Shown: positions 7,806 through 16,891, counted from the stretch's first letter. The stretch is DNA of 64,000 nucleotides from Clostridiales bacterium (GCA_024689505.1 JAILDJ010000177.1:31916-95915), one strand, 5' to 3'. The notes: generated by a model not told the origin, from the letters alone. A program made the numbers and translations.

Positions 7806-8587
7806 CAAAGAGTCCTCTGTCTGCACAGGCGGTCTGAGATCTCTTTCCTTCCCGATTCACCAAAATTCAAAGGCGCCGGATCGAGATCATAGACCAAAAG
7901 TCCTTCTTTCCCAGCTTCCAGTTCTGTCAATATCTTTCCGGATCGATCGAACATCCCGGTCGGTGCGGTCTGGTAAGGTGCTCCGGTGTTGCACGTAAGG
8001 GTATGGCACACATTTTCCACGGCTCTGGTCTGGATATGCCCCTTGATCAGGCTATATCGTTCAAGATGCTCGTGATCCGACGTATCATAGAACAAGATGA
8101 TGTTCAGATCCGTCTGCTCTTGATACAGTTCTCTGAAATACTCGGGAAATCGGACTTCAAAACAGATCCTGATGCCGACCTTCAGACCGTCGGCAGTGAA
8201 AACTCCGGTGTCATGCCCTTCCGAGAAATTATCTCTGTCCCATCCCCAGAGCGCTCGTTTTCTGTAAACATCCCTTCCTCTATCCGGCGAAAAAGCGATC
8301 GCTGCATTGAAACAACGGGAATCATCCCAAAAGATCGTACCAACAATAAGGAACATATCATGGGTTGCTGCAAGATCACTGATCTTTTCATGGATCCATT
8401 CCACTGCTTCCGGATCGATGTCCGAAGCAGAATTGATGCAATAAGGCGGATACCCGGTCACTGCACATTCCGGAAAAGCCAGAAGCCTGACACCGGCTTT
8501 GGCCGCTTCTTCAATACCCTGTTTTATATGTTCGAAATTGATGTCAGGATCACCTGTTACCCTGAATTGATACGCACCGATCCTCAT
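7805..8587 (-). CDS. Carbon-nitrogen hydrolase (nitrilase superfamily)
   Basis: 260 residues with the nitrilase-superfamily Glu-Lys-Cys triad: Glu in AFPECAVTGYPPY (about residue 41), Lys in YRKRALWGWD, and Cys in RICFEVRFPEYFREL. The last is the signature CxxxRFPE context of aliphatic amidases and omega-amidase-like enzymes. These cytoplasmic homo-oligomers hydrolyse amides or carbamoyl compounds. It starts four bases after the GH3 stop and overlaps the GNAT gene by ATGA, so it is fully embedded in the nanE-GH3-nitrilase-GNAT operon. The substrate is not deducible; with GH3 and NanE nearby, an amide from glycan or amino sugar turnover is possible. Confidence 0.85.
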   Translation of the reverse strand: MRIGAYQFRVTGDPDINFEHIKQGIEEAAKAGVRLLAFPECAVTGYPPYCINSASDIDPEAVEWIHEKISDLAATHDMFLIVGTIFWDDSRCFNAAIAFSPDRGRDVYRKRALWGWDRDNFSEGHDTGVFTADGLKVGIRICFEVRFPEYFRELYQEQTDLNIILFYDTSDHEHLERYSLIKGHIQTRAVENVCHTLTCNTGAPYQTAPTGMFDRSGKILTELEAGKEGLLVYDLDPAPLNFGESGRKEISDRLCRQRTL

Positions 8588-8591
8588 GACA

Positions 8592-11075
8592 TCACTCTTT
8601 TGTCAGTCTCAGGATCATACTGAGCATTCGGCGGCAGCAGGCGTTCAGATCATCCTTGGAAAGTGTCAGATCATACTTGGCATCCAGTGCATCCAGGATC
8701 TCCTGTACGTCAGACTGGTTGCCCGGCATGATCAGGTCGTTACCGGCGGAGATGCATTTGGCCGCAGCAGAGCCACCGTTGGAATTCGTCGTCAGCCAGT
8801 CTGTCATGATGATGCCATCGAAGCCCCATTCCTTACGTGCGGCCGTGGTGCACAGGTCGAAACTGTTGGCCGTATGGACACCGTTGACCTTATTGTAGGA
8901 AGTCATGATAGCTTTCGGGTGTGCTTCTTTCACCGCGATCTCGAAGCCCTTCAGGTAGATCTCACGCAGTGCGCGCTCGGAAACGATGCTTGATACCCCA
9001 CGACGGTTCTCTTCCTGGTTGTTGCATGCATAATGTTTGATCGTGACCGCGCATCCGGGATGCAGTTCAACACCTTTTGTGATGGCCGCCGCCATCAGGC
9101 CGCTGACGACAGGATCTTCAGAATAGTATTCGAAATTGCGTCCGCAGAGAGGATTTCTGTGGATGTTCATACCTGGTGCCAGCCAGACCTGCACACCCAT
9201 CTCTTCCATCTCTGTGCCGATCAGATCACCGACCTCCTGCATGAGCTTGACATCAAAGGACTGAGCCAGCAAAGTCCCGACGGGGATGGCACTGCAGAAT
9301 TGATAATGATCCTCCGCGCCTTCCTTCAGGAATTCCTTGCCGAAAATGCGGTTTTCCAATGTTTCGTAACGATTCATCTTATAGATCTCTCCTGTCTCCG
9401 GATCGACCTGATAATGCTTCTGCAAACGGATACCGGCAGGGCCGTCCGCCAGGATCAGATGTCCTACACCCAGACTCTCCAGGCAGTGGGTCGTCTCGCC
9501 AGCCGCGCCAGGTATGGTCATGGCCGCGGAACCGATGATCTCGCCGCTCATGACACTGGGCTGTCCGCAGACCAGGCGTGCTTTCTGCTCTCGGCTCATC
9601 TGATCCAGGATCTCGTCCACTTCAAAAGCATAGGGCAATTTGCGGATATCGTCCTTGATATGCTGCAAGGTGATGTTGGCGCCGGCCATAGTGACGGCGG
9701 TATCGATGTTGATCAATTCACTGAAGGCAGGCCGTTCCGGCATGGATTCCGGGCGGATCTCCTTCAAAGCGTCCAGCAGCGGACAGATGGGCGTAAGCGT
9801 ATCCAGCTTTCGATCCTCCGTCAACGCCAAGGTGCCAACGGTCTGCTTCTCCATAACTCCGGAAGCGTCGCAGGAATCCAGTGTGAGCACATACCATCCA
9901 CGCTCCATATAATACGTAGAGGTCGCAGTATGATAGGACGCAAGCAGATACAATGGGAAGGAAAGCTCCAGCATCTCCTCCGCCCCCGGTTCCAGCAAGC
10001 CAGTCTTCGCGAAAGCGACCAGGCGGCGGCGTTCCTTCGGCCGCGTGCCTTCCGGCAGATCAGCGAAAAGCATCAGAACTTGTTTGCCAGCTGTTTCGCC
10101 AGTATTCTGGACCGCGGCTGTCACATACACCCGGTCCCCATCCACATGGGTCTCACTGCGAGACAAGCGGAATGTGGTATAAGAAAGACCGAAACCGAAG
10201 GGGAAGCGCGGTTCGACAGCGAAGGTTTCAAAATACCGATATCCAACGTAGATACCTTCAGTGTACTTCTCTTCCACCACGTTGCCGTTGTTATGGCTGA
10301 ATTTCTCGCTGCTGGGATAGTCATAATAATTGTATGCCCAGGTATCGGTCAGACGGCCTGAAGGATCCACAACGCCGGTCAATACGTCTGCCAGGGCATG
10401 TCCGCCCTCCATCCCTGCCTGAGACATCAAGACCACGGCAGAGATCGGGAATCCATCCAGGAAAGACAGGTCGATGATACCGCCAACGTTCAGGATGACG
10501 ATCGTTTTCGGATACAAGGCCGTGATCGCACGCAAAGTCTCTGTTTCATCATCGGACAGATAGTAATCCCCGGGAACAGCCTTGCGGTCCGCACCTTCGC
10601 CGGAAATACGGCTGATCACGAAGATGGCCGTGTCAGTCTCCTTTTTCTCGATCGGGTCACCTTTGGGCATCACCATAGGATTCGAGGCATGGGCGGCATA
10701 TAATTTGCCAAAATCACCCGGCTCTCCTGCGATATCATAGATCTTCTGGATCCAATTGTTCCTGGCTTCTTCATATGCCTTGTCGTAGGATGTGAGCCAG
10801 TCCTCATTCAACAGTTGGACACCTGCATCACGCAGTCCTTCTGTGATACTGATGTTGGTGCGGTTGTTGACCATGCCGGACCCGGTACCGCCCTTGACAG
10901 TATAACTCGCACCACCACCGTATAAAGTCACAGCAGCATCCGCCCCCAGGGGCAGAACGCCATCGTTTTTCAGCAGCACCATACCTTCCGCCGCGGCGCG
11001 TCGTGCTATTTCACAATGCTGTTTCTCTCGCTCCGTGATCTCAACGGACATCGTTCCGGGATATTCTTTTGCCAT
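8592..11075 (-). CDS. GH3 glycosidase (beta-glucosidase type) with inverted domain order
   Basis: 827 residues from ATG 11075, which has a GGAGGAG site eight bases upstream (a TTG six bases earlier is less likely). The alpha/beta-sandwich domain usually found second in GH3 comes first (GMVLLKNDGVLPL at about residue 33). A fibronectin-III-like domain follows in the middle (about residues 280-390), and the TIM-barrel catalytic domain is last (DGPAGIRLQ at about 545, KHYACNN at about 685, nucleophile Asp in IIMTDW at about 755). This inverted order is known for some rumen and gut GH3 beta-glucosidases. No signal peptide is seen. It lies two bases after nanE and four before the nitrilase gene. 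Confidence 0.9.
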   Translation of the reverse strand: MAKEYPGTMSVEITEREKQHCEIARRAAAEGMVLLKNDGVLPLGADAAVTLYGGGASYTVKGGTGSGMVNNRTNISITEGLRDAGVQLLNEDWLTSYDKAYEEARNNWIQKIYDIAGEPGDFGKLYAAHASNPMVMPKGDPIEKKETDTAIFVISRISGEGADRKAVPGDYYLSDDETETLRAITALYPKTIVILNVGGIIDLSFLDGFPISAVVLMSQAGMEGGHALADVLTGVVDPSGRLTDTWAYNYYDYPSSEKFSHNNGNVVEEKYTEGIYVGYRYFETFAVEPRFPFGFGLSYTTFRLSRSETHVDGDRVYVTAAVQNTGETAGKQVLMLFADLPEGTRPKERRRLVAFAKTGLLEPGAEEMLELSFPLYLLASYHTATSTYYMERGWYVLTLDSCDASGVMEKQTVGTLALTEDRKLDTLTPICPLLDALKEIRPESMPERPAFSELINIDTAVTMAGANITLQHIKDDIRKLPYAFEVDEILDQMSREQKARLVCGQPSVMSGEIIGSAAMTIPGAAGETTHCLESLGVGHLILADGPAGIRLQKHYQVDPETGEIYKMNRYETLENRIFGKEFLKEGAEDHYQFCSAIPVGTLLAQSFDVKLMQEVGDLIGTEMEEMGVQVWLAPGMNIHRNPLCGRNFEYYSEDPVVSGLMAAAITKGVELHPGCAVTIKHYACNNQEENRRGVSSIVSERALREIYLKGFEIAVKEAHPKAIMTSYNKVNGVHTANSFDLCTTAARKEWGFDGIIMTDWLTTNSNGGSAAAKCISAGNDLIMPGNQSDVQEILDALDAKYDLTLSKDDLNACCRRMLSMILRLTKE

Positions 11076-11077
11076 GA

Positions 11078-11791
11078 TCAATGCTCCTCCTTATGATACT
11101 CTGTGATCGCATGAATGAACCGACCGGCGATCTCCAACGGTCGGGTGATCGCCCCGCCGACTACGACAGCCCAAGCGCCGCAAGCAAGCATCTGCACGGC
11201 CTGCTCAGGCGAATGGATGCGCCCCTCTCCTATGACCGGAATGGGCAAATCGGCACAAAGACGGCGGACCAGCTCGTAATCCGGTCCCTCCAGCTTCGGC
11301 GACTGTGGCGTATACCCGCTCATGGTGGTCCCAACCAGGTCCATGCCCAGCTTCCAGGCACGTATACCCTCCTCATACGTAGAGATATCCGCCATGAGCA
11401 ATTGGTTCGGATACTTGGCACGCACCGCCTGCATATAAGCTTCGATGGAGTAACCATCACCACGCTGCTGATCCGTGCAGTCCAGGGCGATGATGTCTGC
11501 GCCGGCTTCCACCAGTTGATCCACCTCCAACATCGTCGGTGTGATATATCTGTCAAAACCCGGGTACTGGATCTTGATCAGACCGATGACCGGCAGCCCC
11601 GTCTCTTGTTTGATCGCGGTAACATCTCTGACGCTGCTGGTGCGGATCATCGGACTTCCGGCCTGTTGAGCCGCCCGCGCCATCAGCGGCATGATCGTGC
11701 CGTTTTCCAGATATAAGGGTTCCCCAGGCACAGCCTGACAGGATACGATCAACTGATGCCGGATCTGTTCCAACAGCTCGGCTCGTTTCAT
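11078..11791 (-). CDS. nanE: N-acetylmannosamine-6-phosphate 2-epimerase
   Basis: 237 residues with NanE family signatures along a TIM barrel: LIVSCQAVPGEPL at the N-terminus, GLIKIQYPG with the conserved Lys, IIALDCTDQQR, LMADISTYEEG, and IPVIGEGRIHSPEQA near the C-terminus. The enzyme converts ManNAc-6-P to GlcNAc-6-P in sialic acid and ManNAc use. No nanA, nanK or sialidase is visible here, so the pathway must be completed elsewhere, or ManNAc arrives from another source. An AAAGGAGTG site precedes the start. It is the first gene of a four-gene operon. Confidence 0.93.
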   Translation of the reverse strand: MKRAELLEQIRHQLIVSCQAVPGEPLYLENGTIMPLMARAAQQAGSPMIRTSSVRDVTAIKQETGLPVIGLIKIQYPGFDRYITPTMLEVDQLVEAGADIIALDCTDQQRGDGYSIEAYMQAVRAKYPNQLLMADISTYEEGIRAWKLGMDLVGTTMSGYTPQSPKLEGPDYELVRRLCADLPIPVIGEGRIHSPEQAVQMLACGAWAVVVGGAITRPLEIAGRFIHAITEYHKEEH

Positions 11792-11826
11792 GCTGTGTCA
11801 CTCCTTTACATAGTACTCTGATCCAC

Positions 11827-11856
11827 AGTATAACACACATCCACATAAATTCACAA
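11827..11856 (-). promoter_or_regulatory. Candidate promoter of the nanE operon
   Basis: On the minus strand TTGTGA (11851-11856), 18 bp, then TATACT (11827-11832). It sits just downstream of the terminator of the upstream acyl-CoA synthetase gene. Confidence 0.55.
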
Positions 11857-11893
11857 TAAAAACCGCCGCAAGATCTTTCGTCCTGCGGCGGCA
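11857..11893 (-). terminator. Intrinsic terminator of the acyl-CoA synthetase gene
   Basis: On the minus strand an eight-pair GC-rich stem (CCGCCGCA/TGCGGCGG) is followed by GGTTTTTATT, starting ten bases after the stop codon. Confidence 0.85.
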
Positions 11894-11902
11894 GTGCATT
11901 GC

Positions 11903-13537
11903 TTATGCCATATTCTGTTGTTCGACCAGTCGCTCTGCTCCGTAACGCTTGCGCAGCAGCGGCTTTTCGATCTTGCCGGTGGCGTTGCGCGGCACATCCG
12001 CAAAGATGATCTTACGCGGACGCTTGTAGCGCGGCAGCTGCAGACAGAAATCGTTGACCTCGTCTTCCGTGCAGGTCATGCCCGGCTTGATCTGGATGAT
12101 GGCGCCGGTGATCTCGCCCAGGCGGTGATCCGGCAATCCTATGACCGCCACATCCTGGATCTTCTCGAAGTTCCGAAGGAAATCCTCGATCTGCACGGGG
12201 TAGATATTCTCACCGCCGCTGACGATGACGTCTTTCTTACGGTCGACCAGGAAGATGAAGCCGTCTTCGTCCTGCATGGCCATGTCTCCGGTATACAGCC
12301 AGCCATCTTTGAGAACTTCTGCTGTGGCTTTAGGATCGTTATAGTAGCAGGTCATGACGCCGGGGCCTTTGACACAAAGCTCACCCACGTCGCCCTGTTT
12401 GACTTCCTGTCCGTCCTCATCGACGATCTTGGTCTGCCAGCGGTATCCGGGGATGCCGATCGCGCCGACCTTGTTGACGTTGCCCAGGCCCAAATGGACG
12501 CAGCCCGGACCGGTGGATTCGGACAGGCCATAGTTGGTATCATAATCATGGTTCGGGAAGTAATCCAGCCAATGACGGATCAGAGACGGCGGGACCGGCT
12601 GCGCACCCACATGCATCAGACGCCACTGATCCAGCTGATAATCTTCCAGCTTCAGTTCACCGCTGTCCAGAGCGGTAAGGATATCCTGGACCCATGGCAC
12701 CAGCAGCCAGACCAGCGTACAATGCTCGTTGGAGACCGCCTCCAGGATCGTCTTCGGATTCGTACCCTGCAGCAGGACAGCTTTGCTACCCGCCCAAAGG
12801 CTGCCCATCCAGTGGAACTTGGCACCGGTATGGTACAACGGCGGGATGCAAAGGAAGGTATCGTCACGGTTGGTCTTATGATGGACCATCTCCATCTCCG
12901 CGGCCTGCATCAAGCTTTCATGATTGTGCAGGATGGCCTTCGGGAAACCGGTGGTACCGGATGAGAAATAAATGGCAGCATCGTCCTGATCGGTGATCTC
13001 GATCTTTGGCGGCTGGCTGGAGCAATCAGCAACCAGTTCCATATAGCTTTCGGCGAATGTCGGGCAGCCATCACCCACATAGATCAGCAGGCGTCCGCGC
13101 GCCAGTTTCTCCTCGATGGCCTCGATACGGCCGATGAACTGCGGTCCGAAGAACAGGATGTGCACTTCAGCCAGATCCGCACAATACTGGATCTCGTTGG
13201 AATCAAAACGGAAGTTGAACGGTACGGCGATGGCACCGGTCTTCAGGATACCGAAATAGATCGGCAGCCATTCCAGACAGTTGAACATAAGGATGGCGAC
13301 CCGATCGCCCTTCTTGATGCCGCGGGACAGCAGCATGTTAGCGACGCGGTTGGCCTTTTCATCGAAAACGCTCCAGGTCAGCTCACGGCGGTACGGCTGA
13401 TTGGACGTAGCCTGGACCAGTTCATATTCTTTCCAGGTGATCTTCCGGGTTTCCTTCTGGGAAGGGTTCAGCTCGACCAGCGCGACTTCGTCGCCGTATA
13501 AGGCGTGGTTTCGTTCCAGCAGATCCATAACAGGCAT
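11903..13537 (-). CDS. Acyl-CoA synthetase (AMP-forming ligase, ANL superfamily)
   Basis: 544 residues carrying the ANL core motifs in order: YFSSGTTGFPKAI phosphate loop (about residue 192), NYGLSESTG (about 335), YTGDMAMQDEDGF with the hinge-side LVDRKKDVIVSGGENIYP (about 420-440), and the catalytic Lys in GKIEKPLLRKRYG (about 522). It activates a carboxylic acid to an acyl-AMP and then acyl-CoA. The chain-length or aryl specificity is not readable. AGAGGAT precedes ATG 13537. It is monocistronic, with its own terminator, and diverges from an amidohydrolase gene, sharing a regulatory region with that gene. Confidence 0.9.
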   Translation of the reverse strand: MPVMDLLERNHALYGDEVALVELNPSQKETRKITWKEYELVQATSNQPYRRELTWSVFDEKANRVANMLLSRGIKKGDRVAILMFNCLEWLPIYFGILKTGAIAVPFNFRFDSNEIQYCADLAEVHILFFGPQFIGRIEAIEEKLARGRLLIYVGDGCPTFAESYMELVADCSSQPPKIEITDQDDAAIYFSSGTTGFPKAILHNHESLMQAAEMEMVHHKTNRDDTFLCIPPLYHTGAKFHWMGSLWAGSKAVLLQGTNPKTILEAVSNEHCTLVWLLVPWVQDILTALDSGELKLEDYQLDQWRLMHVGAQPVPPSLIRHWLDYFPNHDYDTNYGLSESTGPGCVHLGLGNVNKVGAIGIPGYRWQTKIVDEDGQEVKQGDVGELCVKGPGVMTCYYNDPKATAEVLKDGWLYTGDMAMQDEDGFIFLVDRKKDVIVSGGENIYPVQIEDFLRNFEKIQDVAVIGLPDHRLGEITGAIIQIKPGMTCTEDEVNDFCLQLPRYKRPRKIIFADVPRNATGKIEKPLLRKRYGAERLVEQQNMA

Positions 13538-13563
13538 GAGATATATCCTCTTTTCACTTTTAT

Positions 13564-13597
13564 TGTTTAAAGCTTTATTGCTTTTATTTGTTAAACC
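13564..13597. promoter_or_regulatory. Candidate operator half-sites resembling the symporter palindrome
   Basis: TGTTTAAAGCTT (13564-13575) matches the 5257-5268 half-site at 10 of 12 positions. ATTTGTTAAACC (13586-13597) matches the other arm at about 9 of 12. The pair lies just downstream of the acyl-CoA synthetase -10 and across the -35 of the amidohydrolase promoter. A shared repressor is possible; this is inference from sequence similarity only. Confidence 0.4.
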
Positions 13598-13606
13598 GTG
13601 TATAAT
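13578..13606 (+). promoter_or_regulatory. Promoter of the amidohydrolase gene
   Basis: TTGCTT (13578-13583), 17 bp, then a perfect TATAAT (13601-13606). The -10 overlaps the -10 of the divergent acyl-CoA synthetase promoter. Confidence 0.6.
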
Positions 13607-13633
13607 GATACCACAAGCTATTCATTTTGTCAA
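13605..13633 (-). promoter_or_regulatory. Promoter of the acyl-CoA synthetase gene
   Basis: On the minus strand a perfect TTGACA (13628-13633), 17 bp, and TATCAT (13605-13610). Its -10 overlaps that of the divergent amidohydrolase promoter, so the two promoters should compete. Confidence 0.75.
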
Positions 13634-13657
13634 CGAAAGAAGTTAAAAAGAAGAACC

Positions 13658-14503
13658 ATGATCATCGATTTTCACACCCACACTTTCCCGGACCGGATCG
13701 CCGGCCGCGTACTGCAATCCTTATCCAACGCATCCAGGACCCTACCGGTCGTCGACGGTACGATCGGTGGACTTACTGCAAACATGAAAGCCGCAGGTGT
13801 CGATTTCGCCGTCAATCTGCCGGTCATGACAAGGCCGGACCAGGTCGAATCTCTCAATCACAAAATGATCGACAGTCAGGAAGACCTGCTCGCCTCTGGT
13901 ATCATCACCTTTGGCGGTATGCATCCGGATTATCAGAACTATAAACAGGAGCTGCGCCTGCTGCATGAAAGCGGGATCAAAGGGATCAAACTGCATCCGG
14001 CTTATCAAGGCCGCAATATCGACGATCCTTCGTTCCTTCGGATCATCGAAACAGCATCTGCGCTGGGCCTCATCATACTCACGCACGCGGGCATCGATAT
14101 CGGCATCTATGACCATAACTACGCTTCCGTACCCCAGATCCTCAATGTACTGCGGCTCGTGGCACCGGATCGTTTTGTACTGGCGCATATGGGCGGCTGG
14201 GGCTGTTGGTACCAGTTCGAAGCGGATCTGGCCGGTGCGCCGCTTTGGATCGACACAGCCTTCTCCATCGGGCCAATCCCGGTCATGACGGAACCACCGG
14301 CTCCTCTTGCCTCCCAGAACCTTTCCGTGGAAGACGCAGTCCGCATCATGCGCAAACATGGTACCGACCGTGTTCTGTTCGCTACCGACAGTCCTTGGGC
14401 GGATATGGTCGATTATGTACAGATGGTCAAGGAAAGTACGCTCTCCAACGAAGAACAGGAGCGGATCTTAGGCAGCAATGCCCTGCAGCTTTTAGGTATG
14501 TAA
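13658..14503 (+). CDS. Amidohydrolase 2 family metal-dependent hydrolase
   Basis: 281 residues from ATG 13658 (MIIDFHTHTFPD). The HxH metal pair (H6, H8) at the end of the first strand, Lys in GIKLHP, His in LTHAGID, His in LAHMGGW and the catalytic Asp in FATDSPWAD follow the order of amidohydrolase TIM barrels. Relatives hydrolyse or decarboxylate ring compounds and lactones, and the substrate here is unknown. A poor AAGAAG ribosome site precedes the start, but the motif at the N-terminus fixes it. It is divergent from the acyl-CoA synthetase gene and ends in a bidirectional terminator. Confidence 0.85.
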   Translation: MIIDFHTHTFPDRIAGRVLQSLSNASRTLPVVDGTIGGLTANMKAAGVDFAVNLPVMTRPDQVESLNHKMIDSQEDLLASGIITFGGMHPDYQNYKQELRLLHESGIKGIKLHPAYQGRNIDDPSFLRIIETASALGLIILTHAGIDIGIYDHNYASVPQILNVLRLVAPDRFVLAHMGGWGCWYQFEADLAGAPLWIDTAFSIGPIPVMTEPPAPLASQNLSVEDAVRIMRKHGTDRVLFATDSPWADMVDYVQMVKESTLSNEEQERILGSNALQLLGM

Positions 14504-14512
14504 GAACGAACC

Positions 14513-14545
14513 AAAAAAGGAACCTTAACGCAAGGTTCCTTTTTT
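14513..14545. terminator. Bidirectional intrinsic terminator
   Basis: AAAAAAGGAACCTT and AAGGTTCCTTTTTT form a ten-pair stem with a five-base loop and T-runs in both directions. It serves the convergent amidohydrolase and triple-GNAT genes. Confidence 0.9.
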
Positions 14546-14549
14546 CGTC

Positions 14550-15971
14550 TTATGCCTGCAATCGCTTCAAGAAGACCTGATCTTCGTTTTTCGCTCTACA
14601 CCCAGGCGCGGATTCGTATCCATGCTGCAGATAGAAACGCTCTGCCGTATCCGTTGTCAGAATACTTGTGCAGATACCCTGTTCCCTGAATCGGTCTTCT
14701 GCCATCTGCAGTAATGATGCACCATGTCCCTGATTCCGATACGCTTCGGCGATCCAGAACTCCCGAATGAATCCGCAGATCTCTTCAAAGAACCAACTGG
14801 TAAATTTGACAGGTCTGAACATGATGAATCCAATGACACTATCATCTTCCGCGGTGCGCAGGATCGCCTCGTTGTCACCTTCCTCGTTCATTTCATGGAA
14901 CAGACCGTTCCAGTCCTGGACGGTGATCCCAAACTCCGTGAAATATTGTTGGAACGCAGTCTGGAACAACGGTGACGAGAAGTCCGAGATCCGTCGATCC
15001 CTGCAGACTGCAGCTTTCCGTTGATAATAGCAAGAAAGACGTCCGTCCTCTTCAAACTCTTCCATCAAGAGGAAACCGTTTTTCTCCAGTACGCGGCGGG
15101 ATGCCATATTATCAGCAAAAGTGAAAGCCCCGATCGATCTTAGGCCATGTTTTGCAGTTGCTTTCTGCAGGAACGCTGCCACCGCCTCTGTCCCGATACC
15201 CTGGTTCCAACTGGCTTTATCGAAGATGCAAAAACTCAGCATGGCATTCGGCTCCTCTTCCGGGTCTATGCCATAGCACCAGATATCACCGATATACCGA
15301 CCGTCCACCAGGATCGTAAGCCCAAAGCTGGACGCACCGGGCTCCAAGGTCTTATCGTAGTCCGCAAGCGCTTCTTCCACTGTCTGTGCTTTTTGCGGCA
15401 GGACCGCCCGGATCTCCGGATCCTGCACTTTTTCAAAGTAGATCCGTACGCTGTCTGCAGTCCTGGTCCGAAAAGAGATCTTTTGATTCACAGAGACGGT
15501 TGCGGTTCGTGTTTTTCGCATAATATCATAGGGCAGGATCTTCCCGTTCGGTGCCTGATGTTCCATATGTTCAAAGGGCACGTAATGCCTTCTGTAATAA
15601 AATCGGACCGCCGGCAGCGATGATTCGATCTCCACCGTGTCATATGTCTTAAATATCTCCTGCTCCAGATGCTCCATCATGGCAGACCCGGCACCAGTAC
15701 CCTGGCATTCCGGCAACACATAGACCCGCGTGATGGTATTGCCATCGATGGTGCCTGTTCCAACGATCTTTCCATCCTGCAGAACAAACCAGACTCTGCC
15801 TTCAGTGATATCTTTTTCAATATGAGGAAGACTGTGCCAGTCGAGAAAAAACTGTACCACTTCCTCAGGATAATACTTAGGATACACTTTTCGGATCGTC
15901 CTATCGACGATCTCTTTTACAATTTCTGCCTGGTCATTATGCGCCAAGCAGATCGTCATCTCTTCTCTCAT
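14550..15971 (-). CDS. Triple-domain GNAT acetyltransferase
   Basis: 473 residues with three consecutive GNAT modules, each with its own acetyl-CoA loop: RVYVLPECQGTGAGSAMM (about residues 83-100), FDKASWNQGIGTEAVAAF (about 250) and FWIAEAYRNQGHGASLLQ (about 415). The module boundaries are near residues 160 and 325. The middle module resembles RimJ/RimL-type acetyltransferases, with NMASRRVLEKNGF, while the outer two are of the general small-molecule GNAT type with a late FYYRRHY/FYLQHGY motif. No frameshift or stop interrupts the modules, so this is a genuine fusion. It may be co-transcribed with the decayed cotH upstream, which ends 18 bases before it. Substrates are unknown. Confidence 0.8.
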   Translation of the reverse strand: MREEMTICLAHNDQAEIVKEIVDRTIRKVYPKYYPEEVVQFFLDWHSLPHIEKDITEGRVWFVLQDGKIVGTGTIDGNTITRVYVLPECQGTGAGSAMMEHLEQEIFKTYDTVEIESSLPAVRFYYRRHYVPFEHMEHQAPNGKILPYDIMRKTRTATVSVNQKISFRTRTADSVRIYFEKVQDPEIRAVLPQKAQTVEEALADYDKTLEPGASSFGLTILVDGRYIGDIWCYGIDPEEEPNAMLSFCIFDKASWNQGIGTEAVAAFLQKATAKHGLRSIGAFTFADNMASRRVLEKNGFLLMEEFEEDGRLSCYYQRKAAVCRDRRISDFSSPLFQTAFQQYFTEFGITVQDWNGLFHEMNEEGDNEAILRTAEDDSVIGFIMFRPVKFTSWFFEEICGFIREFWIAEAYRNQGHGASLLQMAEDRFREQGICTSILTTDTAERFYLQHGYESAPGCRAKNEDQVFLKRLQA

Positions 15972-15989
15972 AGGTTTTCTGAACTCTTT

Positions 15990-16818
15990 TTATCCCAGGA
16001 CCGTTGCACCCATTTCCGTCACATTTAGATCGGATGCCTCGACTTTGTCTTCTGCCGCTTGTTTTGTGCTGTCTGAAGAAAGTGCCCCATCCAACTGTTT
16101 GCGGATGCTCTCCGCCCGCAATGCACAAAATCGCTTAAGCACGCACTTCCACTCTTGAACTCCTCCGGCGTGAAAAAGGCCGTGGGATCCTTCTCCACAT
16201 AAGGAAGGATCATCCGGATCGTCTCATCATATTCCCGCTCGAAGGACCCTGACTCGAAATACTCGGTGAGCATCCTATCCTCTACAGCCAGATACTGGCC
16301 CCTGTCCGCACCGTTGACACGAAGCCAGACAAAACTGGACAACGGTGCGGGGACCCCATCTTCCGGAAGAGCGCGTAACTGAGATGATCCTTCATATAGG
16401 TGGCATCACTGAATTGATTCGTCAGGTTGAATTTGTCAAGCCCATGATACGTCTGTCCCTCCACGTATTTGCCGAAAGACACCTTATAACTATAGCGATC
16501 GCTTTCAGGATCCGCAGCGACGAAGATCAGACTGGAGTTGCCTTTCGTTGCGAACGAAACATCTTTTACTTTTTCCCCGTCGATGGTGATATCCACATGA
16601 TATTTCGTTTTATCGGTCGGGTTTTCCAGCAGATCTGCCCAGTCCTCTTCCGCAATGTCCACGTCTACCTTGTGGACGTAGCTGGTATCGAAGAGCATAG
16701 ACTCATATTCCACAGTATGTGGAATTGTCTTTCCTTCTTTTTTCTTATCTTTGCAGCCGTTCAACAGCATGGCTGGCAGCAACAGTACTGCTAGGATCAA
16801 TACTAGTCTCTTTTTCAT
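15990..16818 (-). pseudogene. Decayed CotH-family lipoprotein
   Basis: From ATG 16818 (MKKRLVLIL, lipobox LLNGC) the first frame reads a CotH N-terminus (MLFDTSYVHKVDVDI, KGNSSL, KYVEGQTYHGLDKFNL, YMKDHLSYALFRKMG) and then loses it near 16340. A second frame (to about 16150) continues with SSFVWLRVNGADRGQYLAVE. It then jumps directly to the late PYVEKDPTAFFTPEEF segment, so the catalytic middle of the kinase-like fold is missing. A third frame continues LKRFCALRAESIRKQL to a TAA at 15990-15992. Two frameshifts plus an internal deletion make it non-functional as a full CotH. Intact relatives are spore-coat-type protein kinases or secreted lipoproteins. Confidence 0.8.
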
Positions 16819-16846
16819 AATGAACTTCACTTCATACATGATACAG

Positions 16847-16891
16847 AAAGCCACAGCACTTCCGACGCACTGCCGGAAACACTATGGCTTT
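16847..16891 (-). terminator. Weak hairpin after iorB
   Basis: AAAGCCA (16847-16853) pairs with TGGCTTT (16885-16891), with an inner CTTCCG/CCGGAA pairing. It follows the iorB stop on the minus strand but lacks a good T-run. Confidence 0.4.

Noticed and set aside
9033..10361. Long open frame opposite the GH3 gene (442 codons, plus strand)
   Set aside because: It lies wholly within a gene with clear GH3 motifs, has no recognisable domain or ribosome site, and reflects a codon-position bias that leaves the opposite strand open.
11078..11791. A complete sialic acid catabolic locus
   Set aside because: NanE is clear but no nanA, nanK, sialidase or dedicated transporter is next to it.
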